Of a DNA stretch of 49,881 nt, positions 25,386-34,555 are shown one piece after another. Within the stretch, counting starts at the first letter, position 1, and the number at the start of each line of letters is the position of its first letter. Origin of the DNA: an uncultured Chloroflexota bacterium (GTDB lineage: Bacteria > Chloroflexota > Anaerolineae > Aggregatilineales > Phototrophicaceae); the NCBI GenBank assembly GCA_937974245.1, contig CALJKV010000054.1:1-49881 (forward strand). Direction: 5' to 3'. The notes below the pieces were generated by a model. The model was not told the DNA's origin, made no database searches, and was given only the letters and a program-made list of their open reading frames with translations. Made by a program: the position numbers and the translations under genes.

Positions 25386-26573
25386 ATGCGGATTCTGTTT
25401 GTCACGCCCTACATCCCTTCATTGATTCGGGTACGCCCGTACAATATTTTACGGGCATTGGTGGATCGCGGTCACGAGGTCACACTGCTAAGTTTGCAGC
25501 CGCCCGGCGATATGGGGGAAGCACTGCCGCAACTGCGTGAATGGTGCCATACGGTGCATATCGTTCCACTTGCCCGCAGCCAGACATTCGCAAACGGCCT
25601 GATGGCCTTACCAACACGCCTGCCACTGCAGGCCGCCTACTCCCGTTCCCCGCTTTTCCACCAAACTGCCGGGGAACTGCTCCAGAAAGAGTCGTTTGAC
25701 ATCGTCCATCTGGAGCATTTGCGCGGCGCGGTCCTGGCCGATTCTTTGAACGGCCTGCCCATCGTCTATGATTCGGTGGATAGTATTTCACTGCTGTTCG
25801 GAAAAGTGCTGCAAGACGCGCCCACCCTCAAAAGCCGCTTGATGGCGCTGGTTGACCTGGAGCGCACCCGCAAATTTGAAGGCCAGCTCACTCGACGTTT
25901 TCCCCAGGTAGCGGTCACCAGTGAGGCCGATCGTCAGGCGCTGGTGGGCTTCGGCTGCGACAACCGCCGTGTGACAGTCGTTCCGAATGGCGTTGACCTG
26001 AATTACTTCCAGCCGCAGAATATCGAGCGTGACCCGCTGCGACTGGTTTTCACCGGCAAAATGAGCTACCATGCCAATGTTGCGGCTGTTGAAGACCTGA
26101 TACACCAGATAATGCCCTTGGTGTGGCAAGAGCAGCCGAATGCGGAACTGCATATCGTCGGCAAAGACCCGGCCCCAGCTGTGGTCGAAATGGGGCAGCG
26201 GCCTCATGTCATGGTGATTGGTTCAGTCCCGGATATGCGCCCCTACCTGGCCCAGGCCGCCGTCGCCATCAGCACCGTCCGTTATGGTGTTGGCATCCAG
26301 AACAAAGTGCTGGAAGCAATGGCGATGGCAACCCCGGTAGTCTGTTCATTACAGGCCAATTCAGCACTCAAAACCGTAAATGGGCAGGATATTCTGGTCG
26401 GAGATACCCCGCAAATGATCGCTCGCCATATTCTAGACCTGCTGGCTTCGGCAGAAAAACGGGCGATGATCGGCCAGCGTGGGCGGCAGTATGTAGAAAC
26501 CTACCATACCTGGGACAGTGCCGCGGCTACACTGGAAACTCTATATCAATCAGCGATAGCGAACCATCGTTAG
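25386..26573 (+). CDS. GT4-type glycosyltransferase (GT-B fold)
   Basis: Seen: 395 residues, a paralogue of the preceding gene with the same opening (ILFVTPYIPSLIRVRPYNIL). The C-terminal domain has VVPNGVDLNYFQP, LVFTGKMSYHANVAAVEDLI, and GVGIQNKVLEAMAMATPVV, the canonical KxxEAMA donor site that its neighbour lacks. The spacing of 1 base to the gene before implies coupled translation, so the two transferases likely add successive sugars to the same repeat unit. Confidence 0.94.
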   Translation: MRILFVTPYIPSLIRVRPYNILRALVDRGHEVTLLSLQPPGDMGEALPQLREWCHTVHIVPLARSQTFANGLMALPTRLPLQAAYSRSPLFHQTAGELLQKESFDIVHLEHLRGAVLADSLNGLPIVYDSVDSISLLFGKVLQDAPTLKSRLMALVDLERTRKFEGQLTRRFPQVAVTSEADRQALVGFGCDNRRVTVVPNGVDLNYFQPQNIERDPLRLVFTGKMSYHANVAAVEDLIHQIMPLVWQEQPNAELHIVGKDPAPAVVEMGQRPHVMVIGSVPDMRPYLAQAAVAISTVRYGVGIQNKVLEAMAMATPVVCSLQANSALKTVNGQDILVGDTPQMIARHILDLLASAEKRAMIGQRGRQYVETYHTWDSAAATLETLYQSAIANHR

Positions 26574-26632
26574 GACTTACGCCGTCAGCGGGCAGCGCTG
26601 CGGTAACGTCAGTTCCATAAGGATCTCTTGTC

Positions 26633-28162
26633 ATGGGAACACATATCGCAAATCAGGATTCGCACTCAGGGTTATCCTTATCCAGCCCAGGTGACTTGCT
26701 GGAATTCCTGCGCCAATCCAACCGCGCCAAATTTCGGACGGTACGATTAGTGATGATTGCCCTGGACAGCCTGATGCTGAGCCTGTCATTTGTGCTGGCC
26801 TATATCGTTCGTTTCACGGGAGAGACATCTATCTTCTTTGATCCATTTGGTGTTTCGGACACTGTATTTTACTCGACATATATCTATATTCTGATCCCGG
26901 CATGGTTAATTATCTTTAATGCGCTCCGGTTGTATGACCCGGCGAATCTCTTTACCGGTCACCAGGAATATATGCTGGTTTTTAACGGCTGCACCTTCGG
27001 CATCATGGTGATCGTGGTATTTACATTCCTTGATCCGACGTTGGATGTGGCGCGTGCCTGGTTGGTACTGGCCTGGTTCCTGACGTTCTTCTTTATCTCG
27101 CTTTCCCGGTTCACCATGCGCCGCTTTATCTATGGACTGCGCAGCCGCGGGCACTTCATGTCCCCCGCTTATGTCGTGGGTGCGAACGAAGAAGGCATCG
27201 CCATTGCCGAGCAGTTGTTGAACTTCTCGATGGCCGGTGTCAGTATTATCGGCTTTTTGGATGACAACGAAGATCTGTGGGGGGAAGAAATCCTGCCAGG
27301 GCTGGTCGTTCACGGCCCGACAAAAGATGCTGAACTGTTTGTTAATCGGTTTGGAGTGGAGCGGATTATCGTTGCGACCAGTGGCATTCATCGCAAAAAT
27401 ATGCTCGATCTGTTCCGCAAATATGTCAACTCGGAAGATATCTCTGTCTGGCTGTCTTCCGGCATGTACGAAATTCTGACCACCGGCGTGCGCTTACAGG
27501 ATGTGGGCTTAGTACCGATGATTAGCGTCAACCGGCTGCGTCTGACCGGGCTTAACGTGATTTTGAAGGCCATCCTCGATTATATCGGGGCGTTCATGGG
27601 GCTGCTGGTGTTATCCCCATTTTTCCTCATCATCGCCATCATCATGAAGCTCACCGACCCCGGCCCGATTATCTACCCGCGCCGGGTAGTGGGCGTGGGT
27701 GGTAAGGAATTCAACGCCTATAAATTCCGCACGATGGTTGTTAATTCACAGGAAGTCCTGGAAGAACTGCTGGCGCGTGACCCGGAAGCGCGGGAAGAAT
27801 ATGAGAAATACTACAAACTCAAGGATGACCCGCGCATCACCCGGATCGGCAACTTTCTGCGGCGTACCAGTATAGACGAACTGCCGCAGCTTCTGAACGT
27901 TCTGCGCGGCCAGATGAGCCTGGTAGGTCCCCGGATGATTACGATGGAAGAGGTGAAGCGTTACGGACAGTGGAGTCTCAACCTGCATACCGTGAAGCCC
28001 GGCATCACCGGCCTGTGGCAGACTTCCGGGCGCAGCGAACTTACCTATGAGGAACGGGTACAGATTGACATGCGCTATATCCGCAACTACTCCATCTGGC
28101 TGGATTTGCAGATTATCTTCACAACGATTCCGGCGGTATTGATGAGCAAAGGCGCGTATTAA
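26633..28162 (+). CDS. Polyprenyl glycosylphosphotransferase (exopolysaccharide initiating)
   Basis: Transfers a sugar-1-phosphate to undecaprenyl phosphate, the first membrane step of exopolysaccharide synthesis. Seen: 509 residues. An N-terminal region with about four helices (35-165), a CoA_binding_3-like domain (AYVVGANEEGIAIAEQLL, 175-290), one more helix (about 318-338) and the bacterial sugar transferase domain follow: YKFRTMVVNSQE, RTSIDELPQLLNVLRGQMSL, VGPRM, and KPGITGLWQTSGRSE. These are the expected WbaP/PssY motifs in order. An AAGGA precedes the ATG. It is the last gene of the locus. Confidence 0.95.
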   Translation: MGTHIANQDSHSGLSLSSPGDLLEFLRQSNRAKFRTVRLVMIALDSLMLSLSFVLAYIVRFTGETSIFFDPFGVSDTVFYSTYIYILIPAWLIIFNALRLYDPANLFTGHQEYMLVFNGCTFGIMVIVVFTFLDPTLDVARAWLVLAWFLTFFFISLSRFTMRRFIYGLRSRGHFMSPAYVVGANEEGIAIAEQLLNFSMAGVSIIGFLDDNEDLWGEEILPGLVVHGPTKDAELFVNRFGVERIIVATSGIHRKNMLDLFRKYVNSEDISVWLSSGMYEILTTGVRLQDVGLVPMISVNRLRLTGLNVILKAILDYIGAFMGLLVLSPFFLIIAIIMKLTDPGPIIYPRRVVGVGGKEFNAYKFRTMVVNSQEVLEELLARDPEAREEYEKYYKLKDDPRITRIGNFLRRTSIDELPQLLNVLRGQMSLVGPRMITMEEVKRYGQWSLNLHTVKPGITGLWQTSGRSELTYEERVQIDMRYIRNYSIWLDLQIIFTTIPAVLMSKGAY

Positions 28163-28190
28163 AGCGGAATTACAGCCTATAATACTGCAA

Positions 28191-28218
28191 CAGAGGAGCG
28201 CCAGTGTGCGCTCCTCTG
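28191..28218. terminator. Hairpin between convergent genes
   Basis: CAGAGGAGCGC and GCGCTCCTCTG form a perfect 11-bp stem with a 6-base loop between the end of the exopolysaccharide locus and the end of the DsbA-like gene. There is no long T-run, so it is a weak intrinsic terminator by rule. Confidence 0.6.
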
Positions 28219-28235
28219 TGTATTGGTACTAGAAA

Positions 28236-29066
28236 TTACCCTGGCGTATCCAGCCCATCGAGTTTCGCCAACTCCTCGTCAATGGCGGTAGCGAATACCG
28301 CGAAGGGCTGCGCCCCACTGACAAAACGCCCGTTGATGAAGAAACTCGGTGTACCCCGGATGCCAAGCGCCTGCGCCTCGCGGAAGTCGGCCACGACCTC
28401 GTCCTGGTACTGCTGGTTATCCAGGCAGGTCGTAAACTGCTCGGTGTCAAGCCCCAGTGTTTCGGCGTAACCGATAAGCTGCTCACGGGCAAAGTTCCCC
28501 CGGTTATCAAACAGGATGTTGTGGTAATTCCAGAAGTCATCCTGCTCAAACGCGCACTGTGCTGCCAGCGCCGCGCCCACCGATGACTGCGCTAAAATCG
28601 GATAGTCCCGGTAGACAAAGCGAATCTTATCACCGTAGGTATCAATGACGAGTGAGAGGGTTTCGTCATAGAAACGGTTGCAGAACGTGCAGTTAAAATC
28701 GCTGAACTCCACGATAACTACCGGTGCGTCTTCCGCCCCGATATACGGGTCATCGTCAGGGCTGACGGTGTAATACTCGCCCTGGATTGGGCCGCTTTCC
28801 TGTTGGGCCTGTGCTGCTGCGGCGGCGTCACGGGCATCCAGGGCCTCGTTCACCGCCCGATCAATCGCCTGGGAAATCAGCGCCTCGTTTTCTGCTGTGT
28901 TGGAATCGAACAGGCCATTGTAGCCCAGTATGGTGAGACCTGAGCCAAGCGCAAAGAATACGAGTGCGATTACGAAATAGTTGAACACCGTGCGGGGAAT
29001 GACTGCCACCGGGGGCGTCTCATCAACCTGGTAAATGGGTGTTTGTTGCTCCTGCTGCTCTGACAT
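28236..29066 (-). CDS. DsbA-family membrane-anchored thiol oxidoreductase
   Basis: Seen: 276 residues. A cytoplasmic N-terminus is followed by one helix (about 27-49, YFVIALVFFALGSGLTILGY), an Ala/Gln-rich stalk and a Thioredoxin_4-type domain: VIVEFSDFNCTFCNRFYDE with the C-T-F-C redox pair, and the cis-Pro loop RGTPSFFINGRFVSG. Known: this subgroup, including BdbD-like proteins, forms or isomerises disulphides of exported proteins. The many Cys-containing exported proteins in this window are natural clients. No quinone partner such as DsbB or VKOR is visible here. Confidence 0.92.
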   Translation of the reverse strand: MSEQQEQQTPIYQVDETPPVAVIPRTVFNYFVIALVFFALGSGLTILGYNGLFDSNTAENEALISQAIDRAVNEALDARDAAAAAQAQQESGPIQGEYYTVSPDDDPYIGAEDAPVVIVEFSDFNCTFCNRFYDETLSLVIDTYGDKIRFVYRDYPILAQSSVGAALAAQCAFEQDDFWNYHNILFDNRGNFAREQLIGYAETLGLDTEQFTTCLDNQQYQDEVVADFREAQALGIRGTPSFFINGRFVSGAQPFAVFATAIDEELAKLDGLDTPG

Positions 29067-29323
29067 ACATCCTCAAACAATACTTTACCGGACAATTTGA
29101 CCAAGCATAACACACTCCGGGCGAAAATAGGATTGGGCTAAAATGAGAAATCAGGCTGGCGGGCTGGCGTGACAACATACCGGGTCAGGGCCAGGTCAAT
29201 GTGATCATTTCTCGGATAGTTGCTTAAGATCATCCGGGCGCACCGGGACTATTGGTGCGCTCCGCCGAAATCCAGAAATCGGTGTACAATGGGGGACAAT
29301 AAGTGTAACGGAGGAGACTGCCT

Positions 29324-30277
29324 TTGACCCAAACTGATTTACTTGATGGACTGGTCATCAGTGACCAGAGCGGATACTTTAATGTGGAGGTGACAGACGG
29401 AACAATCTACACCTGCCGGCTGCGAGGTCGTTTACTGGAAGAATCTCAGTCCTCGGATATTGCGGCTATTGGGGACCGGGTGCAGGTTCGCCTGTTAGAA
29501 GACGGAACTGGCAGTATTGAAAGTGTCGCGGAACGGACAAGCACCCTCTCACGAGCGGTACGCACCGAAGGAGTCCGGGGTGCAGGCCAGCGCGAACGTG
29601 AGCAGGTGATTATTGCGAATGCAGACCAGGCGGTGTTTGTGTTTGCCGCTGCGCAGCCGCCCCCCAACCTGCGCCTGCTGGATCGTTTCCTCGTGATGGG
29701 TGAAGCATCCGGCATCCCCCAACTCTGTATTGTTGTGAACAAAATTGACCTGGAAGACGCCTCGGCTATTCGCGCCACCTTTGCCCCGTATGTGGCGATG
29801 GGCTACCCGACTTTCTACACGAGCGCCCGTGACCGGCTGGGCGTGGACGACATTCAAGCCATCCTCAAAGACAAGATTTCGGTGTTCACCGGGCCGTCGG
29901 GTGTGGGCAAAACCAGTCTGCTCAATATTATTCAGCCCGGTCTGGGGCGCACAGTCAAAGAGGTCAGTCGCCGCCGCCGCGAGGGGATGCACACAACTCG
30001 TGACAGCGCCCTGATTAAGCTCGAAATGGGCGGTTATCTGGCGGATACGCCGGGCTTGCGGACGCTTACGATCTGGGATGTTGAGCCGGAAGAACTCGAT
30101 GGGTATTTCGTGGATGTCGCGCCGTATGTGAGCCAGTGCAAGTTCAATAACTGCGCCCATAATAACGAGCCCGACTGTGCTGTGCGAACCGCCGTCGAAA
30201 ACGGCAAGATCAGCCCCAGTCGCTATCAGAGCTACCAGGTACTGCGCCAGGAATTAGAAGCAGCCTACACACTCTAG
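29324..30277 (+). CDS. rsgA: Ribosome small-subunit biogenesis GTPase RsgA
   Basis: Late 30S assembly GTPase that checks decoding-centre maturation. Seen: 317 residues from a TTG start, chosen because GGAGGAG lies 7 bases upstream. N-terminal OB fold (about 15-75), then a circularly permuted G domain in the order G4 NKID, G5-like TSA, G1 GPSGVGKTS, G2 region REGMHTTRD, G3 DTPG, then the C-terminal zinc knuckle (QCKFNNCAHNNEPDCAVR) with Cys, Cys, His and Cys. All features are canonical. Convergent with cheB, 3 bases apart. Confidence 0.97.
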   Translation: MTQTDLLDGLVISDQSGYFNVEVTDGTIYTCRLRGRLLEESQSSDIAAIGDRVQVRLLEDGTGSIESVAERTSTLSRAVRTEGVRGAGQREREQVIIANADQAVFVFAAAQPPPNLRLLDRFLVMGEASGIPQLCIVVNKIDLEDASAIRATFAPYVAMGYPTFYTSARDRLGVDDIQAILKDKISVFTGPSGVGKTSLLNIIQPGLGRTVKEVSRRRREGMHTTRDSALIKLEMGGYLADTPGLRTLTIWDVEPEELDGYFVDVAPYVSQCKFNNCAHNNEPDCAVRTAVENGKISPSRYQSYQVLRQELEAAYTL

Positions 30278-30280
30278 CCG

Positions 30281-31315
30281 TTACACCGCCACCATTTCCA
30301 GGAGGGCGTGGTACATCCGGTCAAGGGACAGAACGTGGGTGGCCGCACCGCGCTCAATAGCGGCGGCGGGCATCCCGAAAACGGCGCTGCTGGCCTGGTC
30401 TTGTGCGAAGGTGACGGCTCCGGCGCGGCGCATCGCCAGCAGACCATCTACACCGTCACTGCCCATTCCGGTGAGGATCACCCCGGCAGCAGACATGCCG
30501 CAGGTTTCCGCGACGGAGTAAAACAGGCGGTCTACCGAGGGTTGGTAGCGGGAGAAGTACTTTTCGTGAACCAGTTCAGCGGTCAACGCGCGACCCTGCC
30601 GGGCGACGGTGAGGTGAGCATCTCCCGGCGCCAGGTAGACCGTGCCGGGCCGCAGGATATCACCCTGATTAGCAACCTGCACCCGCAGCGCGGATGTGTC
30701 ATCCAGCCAGTGTACCAGCCCGGCGGTAAATTCCGGCGGGATATGCTGGACAATCAGAATCGGCAGCCCGAACTCGGCGGGGAACTTACTCAAGAGGCGG
30801 TTGAGGGCGCTCGGCCCCCCTGCGCTGGCCCCGATCGCAACGAGTTCCGGGCGACCCGCAGGGAGCACCGGCGTGGTCAATGCTCCGGTACCATTGTTCC
30901 AGCGGCGGATAACCCGAACCCCGGCCATAGCCGCCAGGGTGCTCGCCAATTGGCGCTGCTGATCGCGGAATGAGGGAGCCTGACGGGCTGGTGGTTTGGG
31001 AACAACAGCCAGCGCCCCGGCTTCTACCGCCCGGAATGAGAGGTTAATCTGGTCATTGATCAACCCGGTGACGATCACGATAGGTGTCGGGCAGTGCTGC
31101 ATAATCCGGCGGGTGGCCTCCAGGCCATCCACACGCGGCATCTCAATATCCATTGAGATGACATCCGGTTGTAGCGCAGCCGCTTGTTCAACCGCCGTCT
31201 CACCGTCTTCGGCCTCTCCGATAACCGTTAAGCCCGGCATCTCGTTGACCAGCCCGACCAGATGGTGGCGTACCGTTGGGCTATCATCCACGACCAGCAC
31301 CCGCACGTCCGTCAT
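30281..31315 (-). CDS. cheB: Chemotaxis protein-glutamate methylesterase CheB
   Basis: Removes methyl (and deamidates) from chemoreceptor glutamates. Seen: 344 residues. The receiver domain (1-120) has DD at 10-11 and Asp56 (ISMDIEMP). The C-terminal methylesterase has the catalytic triad segments: Ser in AIGASAGGPSAL, His in IVQHIPPEFTAGL, Asp in GMGSDGVDGL. Length and order are standard. No cheA, cheR, receptor or flagellar gene is in the window, so it stands apart from any chemotaxis operon here; it may follow the alkyltransferase-like gene in the same direction, 136 bases away. Confidence 0.95.
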   Translation of the reverse strand: MTDVRVLVVDDSPTVRHHLVGLVNEMPGLTVIGEAEDGETAVEQAAALQPDVISMDIEMPRVDGLEATRRIMQHCPTPIVIVTGLINDQINLSFRAVEAGALAVVPKPPARQAPSFRDQQRQLASTLAAMAGVRVIRRWNNGTGALTTPVLPAGRPELVAIGASAGGPSALNRLLSKFPAEFGLPILIVQHIPPEFTAGLVHWLDDTSALRVQVANQGDILRPGTVYLAPGDAHLTVARQGRALTAELVHEKYFSRYQPSVDRLFYSVAETCGMSAAGVILTGMGSDGVDGLLAMRRAGAVTFAQDQASSAVFGMPAAAIERGAATHVLSLDRMYHALLEMVAV

Positions 31316-31451
31316 TCTGTTTTTTGGCCTCGCACTAGGTTTTGTGATGTGTTGCCTATTGCATTATTGTATACGAGAATGGCCGCACGTTGCACAAATC
31401 TTTCCGAATTACTGACCCAATCACCGACTATGCCCGATGTAACCTGACAGG

Positions 31452-31919
31452 CTAAAACAGGGTGAGTTGGTTGGGGGTATCGGGGGGCGCTTTTTTGAGC
31501 GGCACCGGCGTCAGCAAACCATGTGCCGCCAACCAACCGGCATCCGGGCCGTCCCATCCGGCGCTATCCAGGTGGATACGTCCACGTCTGTCGAATGCCA
31601 CCCCCTCGGCTTCCAGGCGGCGGCGCTGCTCGGTGGCCGCGCGGCTTCCGGCGGGCAGGCTGATCCCGCCCTGACTATTGACGACGCGCTGCCAGGGGAC
31701 ATCGGCACTGTCGGTGGCGGAGACGGCGTTCATCGCTTTGCCCACCCACACCGCACCAAGCCGCTTGTAATCTGCGTCGTTCACACTCTCCGGCGGAGGA
31801 ATCATCGAGGCGATCTGGCCGTAGGTGCTGACTGTGCCCACCGGAATCTGCCGGACAATGTGCCATACAGTCTGGAAAAACGTCTGAGAATCGGGTGGGA
31901 GGTTGGTTAAGGTGGGCAT
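31452..31919 (-). CDS. Alkyltransferase-like (ATL) DNA-binding protein
   Basis: Seen: 155 residues of the MGMT/Ada C-terminal fold: FFQTVWHIVRQIPVGTVSTYGQIA, then WVGKAMNAVS and the active-site loop VPWQRVVNSQGGIS. The usual P-C-H-R alkyl acceptor is P-W-Q-R, so Cys is replaced by Trp. Known: ATL proteins with this change bind O6-alkylguanine without repairing it and pass it to nucleotide excision repair. Residues 30-35 and the helix-turn-helix region are intact. Co-oriented downstream of the LysR gene (41-base gap). Confidence 0.93.
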   Translation of the reverse strand: MPTLTNLPPDSQTFFQTVWHIVRQIPVGTVSTYGQIASMIPPPESVNDADYKRLGAVWVGKAMNAVSATDSADVPWQRVVNSQGGISLPAGSRAATEQRRRLEAEGVAFDRRGRIHLDSAGWDGPDAGWLAAHGLLTPVPLKKAPPDTPNQLTLF

Positions 31920-31960
31920 GTTGCCTCCGGTTGAATGACTTCAGGATTAATGTGTCTGTC

Positions 31961-32863
31961 TCACCGCACCAACGCACGCCAGCGCACCTGGAAGATGCGG
32001 GCGAATTCACGATGGACAGTATCGAGTTCATGGTCACGGCGCGTCACCAGCACAGCCTGGCTCACCAGCGGTGGCATATCAGCAATTTCTAAATAAGTGA
32101 GTTCTCCGGCTTCGACATCGCGTTTGACATAGTGTTCCGGCAGAAAGGTCACGCCCTGGCCGAGTGCCACCAGCCGCCGCGCCATCACCATCGGAATCGC
32201 GATCACCGCCCCGCCGCTGCCAGACCGCCCCGCTTCGGCGGCTGCGTCTATAAAGGCTGTCATCTCCGGGAACATTGAGACGCGAAATACCGTGTGCCGG
32301 TAGAGGTCTTCCATGTGGAGCGTTTCGCTCGTCTGCGCCAGGGGATGCCCGGCAGCCACCACCGCTCGGATGCGGTCTTCCAGCCGGAAAAGCTGCCGCA
32401 GCCGTTTATCCAGCACCGGGGCGTTCACCAGCCCCAGCGTCACCGTATAATCGTGCAGCATCTCCAAAATGGTCGTCTTGTTGCGCTCACGGATCATGAC
32501 ATCCACGGTCGGGTGCTGGTAACGGAAATCCGCGAGCGACTCTACCAGAAAAGCCAGCAAGAAGGGCGTCGGCGCGGCGATTTTCACCTGCCCGGCCTGT
32601 CCGCGCTGGTAACTGTGGACAGCCCCCACGCCGTCAGCCAGCACGGTCAGCAGGCGTTCAGCATACGGCAGGAACTGCTCCCCCAACGGAGTCAGCGCCA
32701 GGGTACGTCCATGCCGCTCAAACAATGGGCCACCCAGTCGGGCTTCCAACAGGGCAACGCGGGTGCTGACAGCAGGCTGAGTCAGGTTGAGCACAGCGGC
32801 GGCCCGTGTGAAGTTGCCTTCTCGCGCCGTCCGCACGAATGCTTCGATCTGTGCCAGTTCCAT
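31961..32863 (-). CDS. LysR-family transcriptional regulator
   Basis: Seen: 300 residues from ATG 32863, where GGTGGAG lies 9 bases upstream; a GTG at 32878 overlaps that site. The N-terminal winged HTH is IEAFVRTAREGNFTRAAAVL, then LTQPAVSTRVALLEARLG, the LysR signature; the C-terminal periplasmic-binding-like effector domain runs from about 90. It lies 27 bases after the hutI stop and is probably cotranscribed. The effector is unknown; urocanate or another histidine metabolite is a reasonable guess from position but not shown. Confidence 0.94.
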   Translation of the reverse strand: MELAQIEAFVRTAREGNFTRAAAVLNLTQPAVSTRVALLEARLGGPLFERHGRTLALTPLGEQFLPYAERLLTVLADGVGAVHSYQRGQAGQVKIAAPTPFLLAFLVESLADFRYQHPTVDVMIRERNKTTILEMLHDYTVTLGLVNAPVLDKRLRQLFRLEDRIRAVVAAGHPLAQTSETLHMEDLYRHTVFRVSMFPEMTAFIDAAAEAGRSGSGGAVIAIPMVMARRLVALGQGVTFLPEHYVKRDVEAGELTYLEIADMPPLVSQAVLVTRRDHELDTVHREFARIFQVRWRALVR

Positions 32864-32890
32864 TGCACCATGCTCCACCGAGAATCGCGT

Positions 32891-34147
32891 TTAGGCCGGC
32901 AACTGCCCCCGCACATACACCGACTCCACCAGATTCCCACCAAATTCGTAGATCATCGCCCGGTAATCGGGCGAGTTGAGGACCAGGAAATCCGCCTGTT
33001 TGCCAACTTCCAGTGACCCGGCTTGCTCCCCTAGCCCGATGGCGTAAGCGGCATTGAGCGTGCTGGCATTGAGCGCCTCGGCGGGCAGGAGCTTCTGGTA
33101 ACGGGTGGCAATCGCCATGACCATCGGCATACTCGGCGTCGGTGCGGAACCGGGGTTGATGTCCGTCGCCAGCGCCAGGATACCCCTAGCATCCACCAGA
33201 TAACGGGCATTGGCGAAGTGCGTCCCGCCCAGATTGAAATTCACCGCCGGAAGCGCCACACCCACTATGCTGGACCGCGCCAGGATGTCCAGCTCAGCTT
33301 CCGGCGTCACATCCAGGTGATCCACCGAAGCCGTCCCCAGCTTGACGGCCATTGTCACCCCGCCCAGGTTGACGAATTCATCCACATGCGCCTTGAGGCC
33401 CATGCCGGCCTGCTTTCCGGCTGCCAGCACCCGGCGCGAGGTCGCCACATCAAACACACCTTTTTCGCAGAACACGTCTATAAAGAACGGCTGCCGGCCC
33501 CTGATCTGCGCCGCTGTGATAGCAGGCAGCATCTCATGAACCACCATCTCGGCGTAGGTCGCGGCGTCGGGGTACTCCGGCGGTACGGCATGTGCCCCCA
33601 GGAAAGTCGGCACGATAGTCATGGTATGCTCCGCTGCCAGTTGGGTGATGACCGCCAGGATTTTTAGCTCGGTCTCGGTATCCAGGCCATAGCCGGTCTT
33701 GATTTCGGCAGTGGTTGTCCCTAAACGCAGCATGGTATCCAGACGCGCCCGGCTTTCGGCATAGAGCGTCTCAAAAGGCATGGCACGGGTCGCCCGCACG
33801 GTGCTCATAATGCCGCCGCCTGCCGCCATAATCTCCATGTAGCTCCTGCCCTGAATCCGCATCTCAAACTCATCCAGGCGGTTTCCGGCATAGACCGTAT
33901 GTGTGTGGCAGTCTACCAGGCCGGGAATCACGGCTTTACCACTGGCGTCAATTATCCGTTCGGCGCGGTACTGCGCGGTGATGTCGCGGGTCCCCCCCAC
34001 TGCCAGGATACGCCCATCCCGGACGGCCAACGCGCCATCCACGATAATGCCCACGTCACGCATCTGCTCGCCGCGTTTCGGCTTCCCACCCCCGGCACAG
34101 GTCACAAGCTGCTCAGCATGGATGAGGAGTAAGTCTGTGGTTTGCAT
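32891..34147 (-). CDS. hutI: Imidazolonepropionase
   Basis: Hydrolyses imidazolonepropionate to formiminoglutamate, the third step of histidine degradation. Seen: 418 residues from ATG 34147 with AGGAG 7 bases upstream; a longer frame from 34360 would overlap the cupin gene and is rejected. Amidohydrolase metal motif VDCHTHTVYAGNR, later KTGYGLDTETELK, metal/substrate stretch GLKAHVDEF, and LALATDINPGSAPTPSM near the end. Length is normal. It sits in a run of SDR, cupin, hutI, LysR and ATL genes with 17-41 base gaps. Confidence 0.97.
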   Translation of the reverse strand: MQTTDLLLIHAEQLVTCAGGGKPKRGEQMRDVGIIVDGALAVRDGRILAVGGTRDITAQYRAERIIDASGKAVIPGLVDCHTHTVYAGNRLDEFEMRIQGRSYMEIMAAGGGIMSTVRATRAMPFETLYAESRARLDTMLRLGTTTAEIKTGYGLDTETELKILAVITQLAAEHTMTIVPTFLGAHAVPPEYPDAATYAEMVVHEMLPAITAAQIRGRQPFFIDVFCEKGVFDVATSRRVLAAGKQAGMGLKAHVDEFVNLGGVTMAVKLGTASVDHLDVTPEAELDILARSSIVGVALPAVNFNLGGTHFANARYLVDARGILALATDINPGSAPTPSMPMVMAIATRYQKLLPAEALNASTLNAAYAIGLGEQAGSLEVGKQADFLVLNSPDYRAMIYEFGGNLVESVYVRGQLPA

Positions 34148-34166
34148 AACTACGCTCCTTGTCTGA

Positions 34167-34529
34167 CTACTGTTCCGGCGGCAGCCCCAGCCGCGCCCGT
34201 GCAACCGGCAGTTTCTCCTGGCGGGCGACCTCCCCGGAAAATGCCGGGGTGTGGATAACAAAATGAAAGTAGTCCGGCGAACTGGTGAGAAAGGTATGCG
34301 CCTCACCCGGTTCGAGCGCCAGCATGTCGCCAGGGCGCAGCGTAAGCGTCTGCTGCTCAACGCGGATTTCCGCCGTGCCGCGTGCCACCAGGTAAATCTC
34401 CGTGATACGGCTGTGGGCGTGCGGCTCGTCTATCCCGGCATTGGCGTAACCCACCCCCACCGCCAGATTGCTGTTCCAGGGGCCGGCGTACCAGCCTTTA
34501 TCAGCTGAATTCGCATGGGCAATTCGCAT
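34167..34529 (-). CDS. Small cupin-domain protein
   Basis: Seen: 120 residues with one double-stranded beta-helix: motif 1 EPHAHSRITEIYLVARGTAEI and motif 2 LRPGDMLALEPGEAHTFL, with His-x-His, Glu and a later His as possible metal ligands. Known: such mini-cupins include isomerases, dioxygenases and sugar-binding sensors. It is 19 bases before hutI, so it may act on a histidine-pathway or small-molecule ligand, but the sequence does not say which. Confidence 0.9.
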   Translation of the reverse strand: MRIAHANSADKGWYAGPWNSNLAVGVGYANAGIDEPHAHSRITEIYLVARGTAEIRVEQQTLTLRPGDMLALEPGEAHTFLTSSPDYFHFVIHTPAFSGEVARQEKLPVARARLGLPPEQ

Positions 34530-34555
34530 TAGCGACTCCGTTCCACCTTATATTA

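Noticed and set aside
34148..34360. 71-codon N-terminal extension of imidazolonepropionase
   Set aside because: It overlaps the cupin gene, has no homology to the family, and the inner ATG has a strong AGGAG.
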